Shown here: in pieces, positions 53,301-61,755 of the stretch
Numbering within the stretch: the stretch's first letter is position 1
How the letters are laid out: the number at the start of each line of letters is the position of its first letter
NCBI GenBank assembly: GCA_963747965.1
Contig: CAVVGZ010000007.1
Coordinates: 62,001-126,000, forward strand
Direction of reading: 5' to 3'
Length of the DNA: 64,000 nucleotides
Source: CAVVGZ01 sp963747965
GTDB taxonomy: Bacteria; Chloroflexota; Anaerolineae; Anaerolineales; Anaerolineaceae
Translations under genes and position numbers: made by a program
The notes under the pieces: model-generated
The model's database searches: none
What the model was told of the DNA's origin: nothing
Seen by the model: only the letters and a program-made list of their open reading frames with translations

Positions 53301-53694
53301 TAATTTTGATAAATACCGGCTTTCGTTTGGTCTTGGTGATGATCCGGATGATTGGGAAACGCTAATAGAAGACCGGGAGGATCAATACGAACAGCCGGAA
53401 ATGATTTATTCCTGGGATGTGTCTGAAATACGATCTGATGAGATCACATTATGGATTTATTTAGAAAGCACGGAAGATACTTTCGCAGAGAAAAAGATAA
53501 CCTTAAATCTTGATGTGCCAGAACCGACTCCAACAGAAACACCCTTTCCAACTGAAACACCGCTTCCTTCGGATACTCCCATCCCAACGGAAACTCCATA
53601 TCCAATCATTATGGATACTCAAGAACCGATTATTACGGAAACCATTGAACCGACCACCGCTGAGACACCAACGGAAACAGAATCACCCCCTTAG
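50314..53694 (+). CDS. Class A penicillin-binding protein 1A-like, with a long N-terminal tail
   Basis: This bifunctional enzyme polymerises glycan strands and cross-links peptides. A 200-residue cytoplasmic tail rich in Pro/Ser and charged residues precedes the transmembrane helix (about 200-224). The GT51 domain has E292 in ATEDKEFYNNPG and STITQQLSRI. The transpeptidase domain has SxxK with S585-K588 (GSSIKP), SxN S648-N650 (ANSINVPA) and KTGT at 786-789. The C-terminus, about 70 residues, is Pro/Thr/Glu-rich repeats. At 1126 residues it is longer than most PBP1A because of both ends. No typical ribosome site is seen. Convergent gene at 53707. Confidence 0.94.
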   Translation: MDNFSDKKDKDGEDSHVTENPDEESNPTAEKFRRLIISGEESKDSQKIQPPDSDGSILGVEIIPGLPSDATSSIDDTKELKLIPDEAAGSKGTQESGGSPDTFSDPYLSANTIPPDYFDSRQTPFIKPVSEVGYPGTTAYPAVNGPSNQGSENLDSPYRGAPVLAGSAKRKKPTQSLKLHPKPRPKNHSPKSKRPGNRAGCLLKSILLLFLAGIVGAAGVFSFGIYKYFSIAASLPNVSDLRQRASQFETTRILDRDGNVLYEILDPNAGRRTYVTLDKISPNVLAAMIATEDKEFYNNPGFDPIAIARALFQNYTSGEIVSGASTITQQLSRIILLDPAERYEQTVERKTREIVLAAEITRRYSKDEILELYLNEIYYGNLAYGIQAAAETYFETKADDLTLGQAAFLAGLPQAPSVYDITTNRDATLRRAKQVLVLLYQDSQEKGCIEVSNSDQAVCVDAEAASLAAEELDNYPFEIKQISYEHPHWVNYIRAQLEDQFDAQTIYRSGFSVFTTLDPELQVKAEEIVKEQVSALADRNATNGALVAMEPSTGEILAMVGSADFNNEEISGQVNMAISPRQPGSSIKPLTYLAAFEKGWTPATMIWDVESEFPPSGDPNDPREPYIPVNYDGEYHGPFTVRTALANSINVPAVKTLDFVKIYDDPNTPDEDGFIHFAEKMGITTLDQPDYGLSLTLGGGDVTLAELTSAYATMANAGLKIPPYGISKIEDYRGNLIYEYEPPDGVQVIRPEYAYQMSSILSDNEARSLMFGRNSILNLGYDVAAKTGTTNDFRDNWTMGYTPDLAVGVWVGNADYTPMQNTTGLSGAAPIWSEFMQYAIDKLTDGNPTPFSRPDGIIEKVICEISGTEPSEWCPSQRSEIFAFDQLPPEKENDLWQEVKVDTWTELKSSSYCSEFIEERFVLNVEDKWAKRWIEDTGEGREWAESIGFEDDFQFSPDRECNQDDPRPTIIFAGLQDGDTIQQNPFDIYAVIRATDNFDKYRLSFGLGDDPDDWETLIEDREDQYEQPEMIYSWDVSEIRSDEITLWIYLESTEDTFAEKKITLNLDVPEPTPTETPFPTETPLPSDTPIPTETPYPIIMDTQEPIITETIEPTTAETPTETESPP

Positions 53695-53706
53695 TCTGTG
53701 TGGGGA

Positions 53707-55968
53707 TTAATCCGGCAAATTGAACATTGTCAACTGTGCTGGTCCTTCTGATGAAATGGGATCCATATCCAATAGATCACGGAATGAGTCCCGGGTCAGT
53801 CCTTTCCTATCCAGGATGTTTCTAATATGACGAAATTTTAAGAATTTCCAGGTACGGGCAATTTCCGCAGTACGCCCGTCTCTTTTTAATTTTAAGGATA
53901 CTAATAGAGATCTACTTCCCGGCAGGACAAGCAGTTTGGTTTCCCCTGAATCTACCCCGGGATCCTGATAATATAAGAGAAAGTGACTAATATTTGCCCA
54001 GGGAGTGAAATGAAATGAATAGACGGACTGCCCATCAGCATTGGACCACTGGACAGGTTGTTCCCCTTGGATCAGAAATCCCAATTTACTACCAATTTCA
54101 ATTATTGATTTTTGGATAGTTTGGATTTCTTCCTGCCGTTGGCTGGATAATTCTTTATCGTTAATTACATATTCTCCCCTTGTAATTGGCTGGCTGCAAT
54201 AAGAATCGAGACAGGCTTTGATCACAATTGGTGAAGGGGTGATAATCCCGGGAAATTGGTTCGAGATGAGAGATGCTGTGGTGAACATATCCAATTTTTT
54301 GGTCTGCTCAAGTAATTGCACAATGGCTTGTTCCACCCGGTCAGTCAGCGGAATATCGACGGGTTTGATATTAAAACGCGGCCAAAAAAATCCCGAATCA
54401 ATATTTTGTGATTCGCTGCCAAAGCGTCTGAAATTTAAAGAATTGCCAAGGTTCTTCTGAATTGCATCCTCAGCCAAATCAATTTGGGCACTTAATTCTT
54501 GCGGATCACAATTCAAAAAATGGTCATTGGATCCAAGCAGGGCGAAGAAATAGGCATGCAGATGATTATAGGTCAATGGTTCATTTGCTTTGGCGAAAAT
54601 CTCACTCAATGCGTTTTCGCATAGATTTATTAAGGGTTTGTGTACCGGCTTGATATTTTGAACGACGGGTATCCATGTAGTTTGTGCAGTACCTTCATCA
54701 TCACAATACGAGACTCCTTCCAATTTAAAGCCCGCATTATTAAACGAAGCAATTACCGAAGCAAAAAAACGCGGAACCATTTCCGGTACGATACCAAAAT
54801 ACTTGACATGGTTTTTCAGAGGCTTCCTTAGGTATAAATTTATACTGTGCAACGCAAAAGTATGCCATCTCCAATCATATCTCCTTCTTTCGATGGCACT
54901 CTTAAGGGGAATGACAGCATTACGGCCCCACAACCAGCCAGACCAGATAGCAGAAAATGTCCAAAAGGCCTGGTTGGGACGGGGAACAGCTGAAATTATC
55001 CCCTTTATCTCCATATCACCTAATTGATCGGATAAATCCTTGAAACGACCCGGGAAAATGCAGATACCGGCTTCAACGGGCAGTTCTGGCCAGGTCGTTA
55101 TTTGAATTGGTTCGTTGTTGGATGTCCAAACCTTATGGCTGGTAACAATTTCCTGCCATAAATTAACCTCGCGAAATTGGGAAGGAGTAACCAAAGATTT
55201 AGGTCTTGTCCTGCTAACCGGCCAGTTCCATAAAATATTTCCCTTATCAAATAAATGTAAGAGCATAGCGTTGATGACACTTTTTTCCCGATCTTCAAAT
55301 TGGATACTTTCTGATTTATTCAACAAGGTCATTAGAAAGTATAGTTGTCTTGGCAGGTATACTTTAATCGCTTCGGCAATGAGATCGGATATTTCCTCTC
55401 CTTCCAGGGCAACCCGACCAATTGCTCTATGCCGGAATATTGGATCTTTACTGATGATCTCGAGCTGCTCCCTATCATATCCATCAATTTTCCACACACC
55501 GGTTTCACCACAGTTATGACAATTAATCTGTTTTGCATACGGTTCTTCTTCATCTTTTCGCCATAGATATCCCTCCACCTGAATGGTTTTTCCGCATGCC
55601 GGACATTTGGTTTGATAAATTTCCTGTAATAACTGCTCAAGCCGCTGCTCACCGCGTTTCGATGTTAGAAGTTCCGAGGTTGTGGTTTGATACTCATCAA
55701 TATCTGGAGGGCAAGCCAATAGTTCTGTTATTAAACGGATAACTGGATTGTTACAGGACATCAATACTATATAACCAGCTCTGGCACCCTCGATGGGTAC
55801 CCATGGATGGCTACCGTAGGGATCTATGACCATGTCCCCTTTATTTAAATGGGTTTGCAGCCATGAACTAATGATGCCTTCTGAAAGCGGGGGAAGATAC
55901 CGCTCCAGAGGTATAAATTGGGAAATTGGCTTCCCGGGTATATAGGGAATTTCAGGAAGTTCAATCAT
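53707..55968 (-). CDS. Methyltransferase-like orphan protein with a zinc ribbon, 753 aa
   Basis: The N-terminus (about 43-80) reads KGDMVIDPYGSHPWVPIEGA, which looks like motif I of an N6-adenine/DUF1156-like DNA methyltransferase with the usual DPFAGSGT altered to DPYGSHPW. A zinc ribbon follows with C122-x2-C125 and C150-x2-C153. Further on, SAVPRPNQAFWTFSAIWSGW sits where a DPPY motif would be expected, but the Asp-Pro-Pro-Tyr itself is absent. The C-terminal third has no match I know. The protein is probably not an active methyltransferase. No restriction enzyme is near. I cannot assign a function; the methyltransferase link is a moderate inference. Confidence 0.65.
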   Translation of the reverse strand: MIELPEIPYIPGKPISQFIPLERYLPPLSEGIISSWLQTHLNKGDMVIDPYGSHPWVPIEGARAGYIVLMSCNNPVIRLITELLACPPDIDEYQTTTSELLTSKRGEQRLEQLLQEIYQTKCPACGKTIQVEGYLWRKDEEEPYAKQINCHNCGETGVWKIDGYDREQLEIISKDPIFRHRAIGRVALEGEEISDLIAEAIKVYLPRQLYFLMTLLNKSESIQFEDREKSVINAMLLHLFDKGNILWNWPVSRTRPKSLVTPSQFREVNLWQEIVTSHKVWTSNNEPIQITTWPELPVEAGICIFPGRFKDLSDQLGDMEIKGIISAVPRPNQAFWTFSAIWSGWLWGRNAVIPLKSAIERRRYDWRWHTFALHSINLYLRKPLKNHVKYFGIVPEMVPRFFASVIASFNNAGFKLEGVSYCDDEGTAQTTWIPVVQNIKPVHKPLINLCENALSEIFAKANEPLTYNHLHAYFFALLGSNDHFLNCDPQELSAQIDLAEDAIQKNLGNSLNFRRFGSESQNIDSGFFWPRFNIKPVDIPLTDRVEQAIVQLLEQTKKLDMFTTASLISNQFPGIITPSPIVIKACLDSYCSQPITRGEYVINDKELSSQRQEEIQTIQKSIIEIGSKLGFLIQGEQPVQWSNADGQSVYSFHFTPWANISHFLLYYQDPGVDSGETKLLVLPGSRSLLVSLKLKRDGRTAEIARTWKFLKFRHIRNILDRKGLTRDSFRDLLDMDPISSEGPAQLTMFNLPD

Positions 55969-56174
55969 CTGTACGGATAGTATAGGCCATACAGATTTAA
56001 TTTACCAAAGAATCTCTATGATCCTGGTCCGGTTTAAGTGACTGATTTATGTATATTTATATATGAAGATAATAAAGAGGTAGGAAGATCCTATTTGATA
56101 AGAAGATATTAAAACGAGACAGCTCTTCCAAAGGAATGAAAAAAGAGCTGTCTCAGAACGATGGTCCGGGAGAA

Positions 56175-57542
56175 TTAATACTTAACCTGAGGAATATGGT
56201 CCTTGATTTTAGCAATATCAGTTTCTGGATATTGGTAGTCAACCAATTGGTTGCTGTTATACGCTGCATAAGCAGATAGATCAAAATGACCATGCCCAGA
56301 AAGATTAAATAGGATAACTCGCTTTTCTCCGGATTTCTTTGCATCCAGTGCTTCGTTGATGGCTGCCTGGATAGCATGTGCAGATTCCGGTGCAGGCAAA
56401 ATACCCTCGCTATGAGCAAAAAGCACAGCACCACTGAAGATACTTTTTTGTGGCAGGGCAACGGCTTCGATATAGCCAGCATCATACAAACCGCATAAAG
56501 AAGGAGCCATACCATGATAACGCAAACCGCCGGCATGGATTGGAGCCGGGATAAAGTCATGCCCGAGCGTGTACATTTTTACAATAGGAGCCATTTGAGC
56601 CGTATCACCATAATCAAATGCGTATATTCCTTTTGTCAGGGAAGGAGTGGCAGTTGGCTCAACAGCGAGCAGCCTTGTATTGCGACCACCTGTCAAATTT
56701 TCCCTCAGGAAAGGAAATGCAATCCCGGAAAAATTGGAGCCGCCGCCGACACAACCAATTACAACATCCGGATATTCATTTGCAAGATCCATCTGTTTCA
56801 ATGCTTCTTCACCGATGACGGTTTGGTGCAGGATGACATGGTTTAATACCGAACCGAGGCTGTATTTTTTCCTGCCTTCTGAAGTGGCAGCAACTTCAAC
56901 CGCTTCTGAGATCGCAATACCCAATGATCCCGAACTTTGCGGATCTTTTTGCAGGATATTTCTTCCAGCCTGGGTACGATCACTTGGGCTGGCATATACC
57001 TGGGCGTCGAAGGTTTCCATAATATTCCGGCGATATGGTTTTGCGTCGTAAGATGCCTTTACCATATAGACTTCGAGGTCCATCCCAAAAAATTTACATG
57101 CCATTGCCAGTGCAGTACCCCATTGTCCGGCTCCAGTCTCTGTTGTAAGGGCTCTTGTACCCTCAAGCTTGTTGTAATAAGCCTGTGGAACAGCAGTATT
57201 TAATTTATGGCTGCCTGCAGGAGATACTCCTTCATATTTGTAATAAATATGAGCGGGTGTATCCAATGCTTTTTCAAGACGACGTGCCCGAAGCAGGGGG
57301 GTAGGCCGGTATAACCGCAGGATCTCACGAACTTCTTCCGGAATCTCAATATATTTTTCGGTGCTCACCTCCTGTTCTATAAGTGCCCGTGGAAATAACA
57401 CAGACAGGAAATCAGGAGTCACCGGTTCTTTTGTTCCCGGATGAAGGACAGGTGTGGGGGGAACAGGGCTGTCCCCAAATATGTTGTACCAGTATTTTGG
57501 TAAATCCGATTCACTCAAATTAAAGCGAACTTGTTGAGACAT
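56175..57542 (-). CDS. trpB2: Tryptophan synthase beta chain, TrpB2 type
   Basis: TrpB joins indole and serine to tryptophan. The PLP lysine is in PAGSHKLNTAVPQAYY, the catalytic glutamate in TETGAGQWG, the phosphate loop is GCVGGGSNFSG, and HAGGLRYHGMAPSL is diagnostic of the longer TrpB2 branch. Length is 455 residues. The start at 57542 is fixed by GGAGGATAAA; an in-frame ATG lies at 57581. No trpA is near, in line with TrpB2 acting on free indole. A T-box riboswitch with a Trp specifier lies about 345 bases upstream. Between them I see only a 14-codon frame (57556-57600) with a weak ribosome site. Confidence 0.94.
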   Translation of the reverse strand: MSQQVRFNLSESDLPKYWYNIFGDSPVPPTPVLHPGTKEPVTPDFLSVLFPRALIEQEVSTEKYIEIPEEVREILRLYRPTPLLRARRLEKALDTPAHIYYKYEGVSPAGSHKLNTAVPQAYYNKLEGTRALTTETGAGQWGTALAMACKFFGMDLEVYMVKASYDAKPYRRNIMETFDAQVYASPSDRTQAGRNILQKDPQSSGSLGIAISEAVEVAATSEGRKKYSLGSVLNHVILHQTVIGEEALKQMDLANEYPDVVIGCVGGGSNFSGIAFPFLRENLTGGRNTRLLAVEPTATPSLTKGIYAFDYGDTAQMAPIVKMYTLGHDFIPAPIHAGGLRYHGMAPSLCGLYDAGYIEAVALPQKSIFSGAVLFAHSEGILPAPESAHAIQAAINEALDAKKSGEKRVILFNLSGHGHFDLSAYAAYNSNQLVDYQYPETDIAKIKDHIPQVKY

Positions 57543-57886
57543 TTTATCCTCCATATTATGAATTGATTGATGGTTTCTCATTGAGATGATGAGTGCTCAT
57601 AAATCTTCTTTTCTCCTACGTAGATCTATTGAAAGGATCTTGAAAAGTAATTGTGCCAGTAGTTAGATAGAAATATATGATCTTATTCAGATACCTGACT
57701 TTGGTGAAAGCAGCCTGATAATCCGAATGGGGATGTCAGGCCAAGGTATCTCTGGATGAGAATTACACAATCCAGTTCATTCACAGCCACCAATTGCGTA
57801 TAGCTATTAATTCACCTTCAGTTATTAAAGGTCAATATTCCCCGGAATATTTAAACCAATTGATAATTTTCCTTATCTCCTTTCTT

Positions 57887-58195
57887 AAAAAAAATCACTC
57901 GTCCCGCTTGGGGACGAGTGTGTTACCCGTGGTGCCACCCCAGTTAAGCTTTAACAAAAAAACCCTGTGATGAAACACAGGGGGTGATTAGCCAGCTTCA
58001 CTTTAGGAGGGTACTGCATTATTTATATGCTTATACCCTATGCCATTATAACGGCGGCAATTCCGGCGCAAGCTACTTGTTTGATACTTTCGCTCTGCAA
58101 CTCCGAGGTCCATTCTTCACCATTGTATGCACAGGATCTCACCGGCTCCTGCTCTCTGTAGCGCCTTGATGATGCTTACTCGTCCTCATCCCAGT
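57887..58195 (-). promoter_or_regulatory. Tryptophan T-box riboswitch
   Basis: Read on the minus strand, the stem I region contains GAATGGACC with specifier TGG (58110-58112), the Trp codon, and AGAGAGC and GGTGAGA internal-loop elements. The T-box sequence GGGTGGCACCACGGG (57926-57941) has TGGC, which would pair with a GCCA tRNA end; the discriminator G fits tRNA-Trp. The terminator is CACTCGTCCC/GGGACGAGTG (57896-57920) followed by T8. A second hairpin at 57963-57982 is described separately. Uncharged tRNA-Trp would allow read-through into trpB2. Confidence 0.9.
57956..57982 (-). terminator. Second terminator-like hairpin inside the T-box leader
   Basis: CCCTGTG and CACAGGG pair over seven bases with a six-base loop, followed on the minus strand by T7. 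It lies before the T-box sequence, where stem III normally stands. It may be stem III or an extra terminator. Confidence 0.6.
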
Positions 58196-58217
58196 TATTC
58201 TTTATTCAATTGTTGTT

Positions 58218-58245
58218 ATTATATACCAACGGTAACTTTTGTCAA
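58218..58245 (-). promoter_or_regulatory. Promoter of the T-box-trpB2 transcript
   Basis: TTGACA (58240-58245) and TATAAT (58218-58223), read on the minus strand, are 16 bases apart. Transcription would begin near 58211, shortly before the T-box. Confidence 0.78.
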
Positions 58246-58401
58246 TACTAATAAAAATTCCTTGTTTCAAAAACCTGAAGTGGAATTTATTATAGGATAT
58301 CGTTGTTTGCCGTAGCCAGAAAAATCACAATTCAAATTCCAACGATAGAGTAAAATGATAAGGGATGCAATTTAATTTCCATTAAAACGGTTAATGAGAA
58401 G

Positions 58402-59106
58402 ATGAAAACAATTGGCCTGCTTGGCGGAATGAGTTGGGAATCTACCAACGAGTATTACCGAATCATGAATGAAACCGTAAGAGCCGAACTGGGTGGACTT
58501 CATTCGATGAAATGTATTATCTACTCGGTCGATTTTGCTGAGATAGAGGCGCTCCAGCATAGCGGAGACTGGATGAAAGCCGGACAAATCCTTACCGGCG
58601 CCGCTCAGGGTTTACAACTGGCAGGAGCGGATATGCTGCTGATTTGTACGAATTCAATGCACATCCTTTACCAGGAGATCCAAAGCCAATTAAATATTCC
58701 GGTGATCCATATCGCAGACTCTACTGCTGAAATGATGCTTGGCAAAGGAATCCATCGTGTTGGTTTACTGGGGACTCGTTTTACAATGCAGGGAGACTTT
58801 TATAGGGGACGATTGGAATCCAAATATGGATTGGAAGTCCTGGTGCCGGATGAAAGTCAGCAAAACGAGCTGCACAGGATCATCTATCAGGAACTCTGTT
58901 TGGGAACAATCCTGGACCAATCCAGGATTTCGGTACAGAAAATGATTGATGATCTTAAAAACAAAAGTGCACAAGGAATAATTCTGGGATGTACTGAGAT
59001 TGGCTTACTGATAAAGCAAAAAGACAGCGCCCTACCAGTTTTTGATACTACTCAGATTCACGCCAAACATGCAGTCAGGCTGGCATTAATAATGGATGAT
59101 GTGTAG
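58402..59106 (+). CDS. Aspartate/glutamate racemase family protein
   Basis: This 234-residue protein belongs to the PLP-independent Asp/Glu racemase superfamily. The two catalytic cysteines are in LLICTNSMH and LGCTEIGLL, and the N-terminus LLGGMSWESTNEYYR is typical of the YgeA/aspartate-racemase branch. D-aspartate or another D-amino acid could be the product; a broad-specificity racemase is likely. ATGAGAAG directly precedes the ATG. It is divergent from the T-box-trpB2 unit. Confidence 0.87.
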   Translation: MKTIGLLGGMSWESTNEYYRIMNETVRAELGGLHSMKCIIYSVDFAEIEALQHSGDWMKAGQILTGAAQGLQLAGADMLLICTNSMHILYQEIQSQLNIPVIHIADSTAEMMLGKGIHRVGLLGTRFTMQGDFYRGRLESKYGLEVLVPDESQQNELHRIIYQELCLGTILDQSRISVQKMIDDLKNKSAQGIILGCTEIGLLIKQKDSALPVFDTTQIHAKHAVRLALIMDDV

Positions 59107-59158
59107 ACTAAGATGCAATATTTAATTCTTCTTAATACTGACTTAGTGAGGTATTTAT

Positions 59159-59914
59159 ATGATTGAAGATTCTAAGAATTTTGGCTCCAAGAGGATGGCT
59201 TTAATGATAGACGGGGACAATGCTCAGCCATCATTGATTGAAGACATGATCGTTGAGACGAGCAAATATGGGATGATCACCATCCGAAGAATATACGGCG
59301 ATTGGACCGAAGTAAACATGTCGGGATGGAAGGATAAGCTGCAAACCTACGCAATCCAACCTATTCAACAGTTTCGCTACACAACCGGTAAAAATGCTAC
59401 GGACAGCGCCATGATCATTGATGCAATGGATACACTCTACACCGGGGGTGTGGATGGATTTTGCCTTGTATCCAGTGACAGCGACTACACCCGCCTGGCA
59501 ACACGGATTCGGGAAAAGGGTTTTTTTGTGATGGGAATCGGCAAAAAAAATACGCCCAGGGCATTCGTAAATGCCTGTGATGTATTTGTCTATACCGAAA
59601 ACCTGGGTCCCGCAGAAAATATCTCAAAAAGAAAAAAACCATCCAAGACAACATCCGATAATTCAGACCATGTTACGCCTGATCCGATTCCCTTGTTGAA
59701 AAATGCTTTTGATATTGCTGTCCAGGACGATGGATGGGCATTTCTTGGGACTATGGGGCACCATCTCAGGCAAATTGATCCCGGATTTGACTCCCGTACT
59801 TATGGATACCGGCAGTTGTCACAGTTGATCCGGGCTTATCCGAAAATATTTAAGACAAAGGAAGTGAAAAGTCAGGATGGCACCCTGGTTATTTATATTA
59901 CCGTGGTCGAATAA
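59159..59914 (+). CDS. NYN-domain nuclease with C-terminal OST-HTH/LOTUS domain
   Basis: The N-terminal NYN (LabA-like) PIN-fold domain has the acidic residues MIDGDN, KNATDSAMIIDAMD and SSDSDYTRL, expected to bind metal for RNA cleavage. A lysine-rich linker follows. The C-terminal 80 residues (PIPLLKNAFDIAVQDDGWAF, YGYRQLSQLIRAYPKIF) match the OST-HTH/LOTUS fold, an RNA-binding module. Length is 251 residues. SD GTGAGGT precedes the ATG. Targets are unknown. No toxin-antitoxin partner is evident. Confidence 0.85.
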   Translation: MIEDSKNFGSKRMALMIDGDNAQPSLIEDMIVETSKYGMITIRRIYGDWTEVNMSGWKDKLQTYAIQPIQQFRYTTGKNATDSAMIIDAMDTLYTGGVDGFCLVSSDSDYTRLATRIREKGFFVMGIGKKNTPRAFVNACDVFVYTENLGPAENISKRKKPSKTTSDNSDHVTPDPIPLLKNAFDIAVQDDGWAFLGTMGHHLRQIDPGFDSRTYGYRQLSQLIRAYPKIFKTKEVKSQDGTLVIYITVVE

Positions 59915-59942
59915 ATAGTCAGGATTGTGAATTATTTTGTTT

Positions 59943-60389
59943 ATGTATCATGGATTTAATGTGAATATTTGTATTCGGGAAATGTCACTAGAAGATTTCG
60001 ACGAAGTCCATACGTTGTGGCTTTCAACACCTGGATTGGGGTTAACCAAATCAGACAGCAGGGAAGGTATTGACAAATTCCTTCGAAGAAACCCTGGTTT
60101 TAGTTTTATCGCCAGGGATGGAGATAAATTGGTTGGCGCAACCCTGTGCGGGCATGATGGCCGGCGGGGATACCTGCACCATATGGCAGTTTACCCTCAA
60201 TACCGGCAGCAAGGTATCGGTAAGCGCCTGGCTGACCGCTGTTTGGATAAATTGCGATTGGCCAATATATCGAAATGCCACTTATTTGTTTATACTGATA
60301 ATGAAATGGGCCAATCCTTCTGGGAAAAAAGCGGGTGGATAAAAAGAGGGGAGCTTCTCCTTTACTCAAAAGAAATCGGTATTGTCTAA
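59943..60389 (+). CDS. GNAT-family N-acetyltransferase
   Basis: This 148-residue acetyl-CoA-dependent acetyltransferase shows the acetyl-CoA loop YPQYRQQGIGKRLADRCLDK and the C-terminal YTDNEMGQSFWEKSGW. Substrate is unknown. The start is uncertain: ATG 59943 and a TTG two codons earlier have little ribosome-site support. It lies between the NYN gene (28 bases) and the M48 protease, same strand. Confidence 0.82.
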   Translation: MYHGFNVNICIREMSLEDFDEVHTLWLSTPGLGLTKSDSREGIDKFLRRNPGFSFIARDGDKLVGATLCGHDGRRGYLHHMAVYPQYRQQGIGKRLADRCLDKLRLANISKCHLFVYTDNEMGQSFWEKSGWIKRGELLLYSKEIGIV

Positions 60390-60410
60390 ATTTGTAATCA
60401 ATTGGTATGA

Positions 60411-61541
60411 GTGTTGGATATTTCCATCAATCCCCAGGAACAAATTAAAGCAAAAAAATATGCCAGAATTCAAATAATTTTGATGCTGGCGAATTTGGCA
60501 ATCGGGGTCCTGTTCTTATCGGGATGGCTTTACCTTGACTTGTCAATCAAATTACAGGAACAATTGAACCAGATTACCAGGAGTGTTTGGGTTGAGGTGG
60601 CACTTTTTGGAATTGTTTTCGGCGGGCTTTATACTCTAATTGAGTTTCCCCTATCGTATTATTCTGAATTTGTTCTTCCGCATCGTTTTGATTTATCGAA
60701 TCAGAGCATCGGGCAATGGCTGATAGATCAATTGAAGGGCCTGGTAATCAGCATCCCAATGGCTATCCTCATTTTAGAGTTCATTTATCTGGTATTACGG
60801 GTGGTTCCGGATACATGGTGGTTGTGGGCAGCCATTTTTCTATTAATTATTAATATTCTTCTGGCATTTATTGCGCCTATCCTGATATTCCCAATCTTTA
60901 ATAAGTTTGAGCCTTTGGAAGAAGAATATTCGGAGCTTGAGGAGCGATTATTCCAAATCGCAAAAAAAGCAGGAGTGGGAGTAAAAGGAGTATATAAATT
61001 TGATATGAGCCTCAGAACGAAGCAGGCAAATGCAGGCCTCACGGGTCTGGGAGGTTCCCGCAGAATCATTATTGGTGACACGCTTCTAACCAATTTCACC
61101 CCGGATGAAGTGGTAACCATTATGGCGCATGAACTGGGACACCAGGCCAATAATGATATCCCTACAGGATTAATCCTTTCAGGTGTGCTTACTTTTGTCG
61201 GTTTTTATATTGCAGATGCCATGCTTCAATTTGGAGTTAACTTTTTTGGAATTAACCACGTCAGTGATATCTCGAGCCTGCCATTAATCGCAGCTGTGCT
61301 GGGTATTTTGAGTGTTCTCGGTCTTCCTGTTATGAATTCTTACTCCCGCTGGAGAGAAAAAAGAGCCGATCAATTTGCATTAAGGCTGACCGGGAACGGG
61401 GCGGCATTTGCATCCGCTTTACGCCGCCTGGCAAACCAAAACCTTTCTGATATCAATCCTAACCCATGGGTCGAGTTTTTCCTCTATTCCCATCCTTCAA
61501 TGGGAAGGCGTATCCAGATGGCGCTACAATCTAAGAAGTAG
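60411..61541 (+). CDS. M48-family membrane zinc metallopeptidase (Ste24/CAAX protease-like)
   Basis: The protein has four to five transmembrane segments and the zinc motif HELGHQANNDIP, with the third ligand region YSRWREKRADQFALRL. It resembles the CAAX prenyl protease 1/Ste24p type (376 residues). In bacteria such enzymes act in envelope quality control. The start GTG at 60411 is the first in frame and lacks a strong ribosome site. A hairpin follows the stop. Confidence 0.88.
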   Translation: MLDISINPQEQIKAKKYARIQIILMLANLAIGVLFLSGWLYLDLSIKLQEQLNQITRSVWVEVALFGIVFGGLYTLIEFPLSYYSEFVLPHRFDLSNQSIGQWLIDQLKGLVISIPMAILILEFIYLVLRVVPDTWWLWAAIFLLIINILLAFIAPILIFPIFNKFEPLEEEYSELEERLFQIAKKAGVGVKGVYKFDMSLRTKQANAGLTGLGGSRRIIIGDTLLTNFTPDEVVTIMAHELGHQANNDIPTGLILSGVLTFVGFYIADAMLQFGVNFFGINHVSDISSLPLIAAVLGILSVLGLPVMNSYSRWREKRADQFALRLTGNGAAFASALRRLANQNLSDINPNPWVEFFLYSHPSMGRRIQMALQSKK

Positions 61542-61566
61542 ATTTTGGCAACCAAGAAAATAGTAA

Positions 61567-61603
61567 CCCCTCTCATCTCCGCAGAGGAAAGAGAAGAGAG
61601 GGG
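61567..61603. terminator. Hairpin between convergent M48 and ftsZ genes
   Basis: CCCCTCTC and GAGAGGGG pair over eight bases. On the + strand ATTTGTATTTG follows. On the minus strand it lies about 150 bases after ftsZ and is followed by TTACTATTTT. The rest of 61604-61755 shows no gene. Confidence 0.6.
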
Positions 61604-61755
61604 ATTTGTATTTGTTCATTCATCTTACAATCTTGATTCATGCAGGTTCAACTAGACCGTGTATGCTGAAATATGAATTTCTTATGCATCGGTCGAGCGG
61701 AACTCCTGCCTCAAGAGTCCCCTAATATATTTAGCTGGACATCTGACCATTCAAG

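Noticed and set aside
57556..57600. A 14-codon frame just upstream of trpB2 on the minus strand, as a possible leader peptide
   Set aside because: It has no Trp codon and only a weak ribosome site, and the leader is already explained by the T-box; I mention it in the trpB2 entry but do not call it a gene.
57596..58195. Open frames of 60-70 codons within the T-box region on the + strand
   Set aside because: They overlap a well-defined riboswitch and have no ribosome site or recognisable product.
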